Part shown: positions 61,232 to 64,000 of the stretch, piece after piece
Layout: each line of letters opens with the position of its first letter
How positions within the stretch are numbered: the first letter of the stretch is position 1
DNA from: Spongilla lacustris
Taxonomy: Eukaryota > Porifera > Demospongiae > Spongillida > Spongillidae
Direction: 5' to 3'
Assembly: GCA_949361645.1 (NCBI GenBank)
Contig: OX442415.1
Coordinates: 26,042,224 to 26,106,223, forward strand
DNA length: 64,000 nucleotides
Position numbers and translations under genes: made by a program
Notes under the pieces: model-generated
Told to the model about the DNA's origin: nothing
What the model saw: the letters and a program-made list of their open reading frames with translations, nothing else
Database searches by the model: none

Positions 61232-63362
61232 TGTAACAGGATAGCCTGTCAACCCGGATAGCTTGTCCGCCTACGGAAAATGTATCCTAGGATACATTGT
61301 CCCCCTTTAGGATAGACCGTCCCCCCTACCATCGACACATGCTTGGCGGTACAGATTTTAATAATTATAACTAGCCGACAAGTGACTCCGTATACTACGG
61401 ATCACTTCCGTTCAAACACGTGTCCGCAGCGGCGTAGGAAGGAGTTTAAAAGTTGGGGGGGACTTTAATGGTCTCATGGGGAGAGTGCGGGAGAGGAATA
61501 CCCCTCCCTCTCATCCAGCTTGCGGAGTGCTGAAATAAATATGTTTTGCTCAGTTGGTTTTGCTTGGTTTTTTTAAATTAAAAATGCAATTGTACTGATC
61601 CACTGAAGAGGCCAAGGATGTGCTTTAGTGAGGATAAGAACATCGCAAAGGAGGCACTGTTGTACAACGACATTTATAAGTACTTACTCGAAGACGCGTA
61701 TCGCGAAAGGATTTAAAGACAATGATCAGAAGAAGTGCTGCGTTGTTCTTTGTAAAAGATGGTCTACTGTTTCGAAAGGACGAGTTGAGAAAAAAAGGAA
61801 AGCAGTGGGTAGTGGGCGAGGAAAATCAGCTAAAGGTCATATGATCGTGCCACAACGAGTATACCTTATATACCTCAAATATTCTTCTTTTCTACGTGCA
61901 GGTGCATGGCGGTCATTTCGTTCGCGATAAGACCTTGTATAAGGCTTAGATTTGTGAGCGATTCTATTGACCTGTGAGTCTGTGACAGCTGTCAAAAAGG
62001 CAATCCCAAAACTTCTTGCGTGCTTCATCCAATTGCAGTGAAGGCAGAAGCATGGTACCCAAATTGGGATTGATGCTGTTGTTCCACACAAAAAACGCGA
62101 AAGGGAAACAGGTAGGAGTTCTCTTACAAAAGCTTGGCATTATTTAAGACTTCTGATTGATAAGTGATTAATTAATTCATCTTTTTAACTGATATGAAGC
62201 TAATCTTATTACAAGCCATTTACGATGTATGAAGCGTCAGTACTAAAATAAGATCAATTGAAATTTCTATAACCTGAAACGGTGAAGCTTTAGTTATGCT
62301 TAATTAGCCCAATGTTAACATGGTATAAACTTCATGTATTAAATCTCGTTATTACAGTGCAGTTGAGTTTAATAATGATTTTATAATAACTTTAGAGGGC
62401 TTGGTTTTTGTTTATAAACTGTATATATGAATGCATCTTTCTAAGACTTGTTAGCTTTAATTAATTAACGATAATCTAGATTTTACATCAATAGTTTATG
62501 TTGCAAATTTTGTAGTTCAAAATAAGTCTCCAAGTAAATCATGCAATTATTTGTTTACAGTATTTTATAACTTGCATTTCTGGAAAATTAAAAATAAATA
62601 AATTGCACGACAACCTTTTCAGTGCAGTTGCTGTATTCCTTGTGCTACACAAATATATGTAGTTATCTGGTCACCTGCACAGATTACTTCTCCAAATGGC
62701 CAGAAGCTTGTGGGCTACCATCAAAGAGTGCATGCAGATGGAGTAGCACATTTTCTTCACACGCTGATAAGAGATTTGGATGTTTTCAAGTGTGCATATC
62801 GCGTGGCTTTTGTGAAAAATGAATTACTCTGGACCTACTGGTTAAGTGTTAGCAAAATCAGTTCTACATGTATCAAGCATGTTGTAATAATGGATGAAAT
62901 ATTCTTCCTGATGTCTTCATCAGACTTGTGAAAAAGCTATATACCTCGCAGGGCGTGGACTGAAAGGATATTTGTTTGGAAAGGAACAACTCAGAAAAAC
63001 ACTGGTCGCTGTTTGAATTAATGGACATGGATAATCGCGTATATTAATAATTGCTCCGTTTGTCAGTCGTTCTTTGTATATTCTCACTTATATTATATAT
63101 GCCATGGGCAAACATGCTGCAGTGTTTATAGTATTTGCTCAGAAACTGTTACACAAGAGTGCACATGTTCATATGGCGCTGAGTGTATACGTGCATGCAT
63201 CGTCTGTGTCGGAGGTGGGGTGACAGGTAATCCTAAAGCGGACCGATAATCCTAGGAAGGATTGTCCGTAGGGGGACAGCGTATCCTAGGATAGGGGCAA
63301 TGTATCCTTAGATACATTGTCCGGCCGGACAGCCTATACGGCGGACACGGTATCCTATTACA
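61232..63362 (+). mobile_element. Ginger-like DNA transposon with decayed gypsy-type integrase
   Basis: Ends TGTAACAGGATA and TATCCTATTACA are inverted. A 4-bp direct repeat CCGC flanks both sides (61228-61231 and 63363-63366). Terminal regions of 100-150 bp are built of repeated GGATA and TGTCC modules. Inside, plus-strand fragments in shifting frames match a retroelement-type integrase. They include an HHCC zinc-finger remnant (SCHNE, GGHF, CDSCQKGN, from 61845 to 61997), then LHPIAVKAEAW leading to GID (to about 62075), and after a possible intron (donor at 62111, acceptor before 62622) TDYFSKWPEA (62680-62709). Stops and frameshifts make it inactive. Terminal repeats plus a short target duplication separate it from LTR retrotransposons. 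Confidence 0.75.
61640..62830 (+). pseudogene. Degenerate integrase gene of the Ginger-like element
   Basis: Fragments in order: a leader ending LYNDIYKYLLEDA (61640-61700), a KDGLLFRKDELRKKGK region (61755-61803), zinc finger, catalytic-core start and the DYFSKWPEA strand, then AHFLHTLIR (62745-62770). Premature stops occur near 61713 and 61841. Frame changes fall near 62060 and around 62735-62775. The position expected for the second catalytic aspartate no longer encodes Asp. No intact frame remains. Confidence 0.7.
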
Positions 63363-63479
63363 CCGCCTTATGGGTTTCACCAAATTGCCCACGAAATGGC
63401 TGCGATGTCGATGTGCTTACTGCCATTATCTGACTTGACTGGCATTTATACGTTCCACAAGCTTAAGACGGTTTTTAAA

Positions 63480-63627
63480 AATAATAGTCACAGCAAAAAA
63501 AAAAAAAATTGCAATCGATTTTACAAGTGATATGACACCTACATACTGGAGATGTAAGTGGTATAGATCAATCGATGATTTTCATATGAATCCTTACTTC
63601 TTTTTTTTTTTTTTGCTGTGGCGGAGT
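63480..63627. mobile_element. Short inverted-repeat element CACAGCAAAAA...TTTTTGCTGTG
   Basis: CACAGCAAAAAAAAAAAAA at 63489 and TTTTTTTTTTTTTTGCTGTG ending near 63620 are inverted repeats about 130 bp apart. It looks like a small MITE just beyond the Ginger-like element. Confidence 0.5.
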
Positions 63628-63649
63628 GACGAATTTTCAAACTGCAGTA

Positions 63650-63855
63650 TGTAGAAGTGACTTAATTTCTGAAGCTGTTGTATATTCTGAGGATGTACAG
63701 GGGACGAAATAGATTAGTGTCATGCTGAATGAGTAGTTCACTGCTCAGAGTAGGCATAAGTATCAAAGTAACTAAGTGAAACAATGCCATTTAAATCCAC
63801 AATAGCCTGGGAACAAGAACGTAACTGAGTGCATGTGATTGCCCCCGTTTCCAAT
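63650..63855. repeat. Right member of distant inverted pair
   Basis: Reverse complement of 58540-58740 with moderate divergence; shared landmarks include ATGTACAGGGGACGAAATAG and AGCCTGGGAACAAGAA. Confidence 0.7.
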
Positions 63856-64000
63856 CCCTATATTAACTCCATACTATCATTTATGGATTACTCATCGATA
63901 TCAGGACCCACGGTAGTGGGTCCTATGTAGGATTGGCTTTGGCTTTCGTGGGCGTGGTTTTAGATCGAGCGTTTTAAAACGGTAACGAAGCGTTGCCTAT

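Overview
This is eukaryotic nuclear DNA. Genes are split by GT-AG introns, reading frames are kept across splice junctions, and the non-coding part is rich in microsatellites, minisatellites and terminal-inverted-repeat transposons. The protein families, AT-rich spacers and many long G/C homopolymers fit a marine invertebrate; an early-branching animal such as a sponge is plausible, but the sequence alone does not settle the species.

Layout. (1) 1-7274, plus strand: the last six coding exons of an ABCA-type lipid transporter, covering its C-terminal ATP-binding domain; one intron holds a 2.9-kb TA-flanked transposon. (2) 7275-9925: spacer. (3) 9926-22793, plus strand: a complete 13-exon IQSEC/BRAG-type Arf exchange factor (IQ motif, Sec7, PH), called copy A. 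(4) 24666-37016, minus strand: a second complete 13-exon IQSEC gene, copy B, tail-to-tail with A and sharing its intronic minisatellites, so A and B are an inverted duplication. (5) 39848-41457, minus strand: a deleted and frameshifted IQSEC pseudogene derived from a copy-C-like gene. (6) 42629-44147: a 1.5-kb palindromic transposon. (7) 46147-50781, plus strand: a spliced gene of long helices and glycine-rich hydrophobic segments, tentatively like the alpha-helical pore-forming toxin (HBL/NHE, ClyA-type) fold, with an unresolved frame break. (8) 51753-57803, minus strand: a third IQSEC gene, copy C, whose last exon was shortened in an interval that now holds a small palindromic transposon. 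(9) 57804-64000: spacer with repeats and a 2.1-kb Ginger-like DNA transposon carrying a decayed gypsy-type integrase.

Functionally, the ABCA protein should move lipids across membranes. The IQSEC proteins should load GTP on Arf GTPases at membranes, with calmodulin bound at the IQ motif. The window is dominated by local expansion of the IQSEC family. The most unusual items are that cluster, the helical toxin-like gene inserted inside it, the 33-nt Sec7 microexon followed by an array that copies its own splice donor, several foldback transposons whose arms each carry a start codon and splice sites facing inward, and the Ginger-like element.
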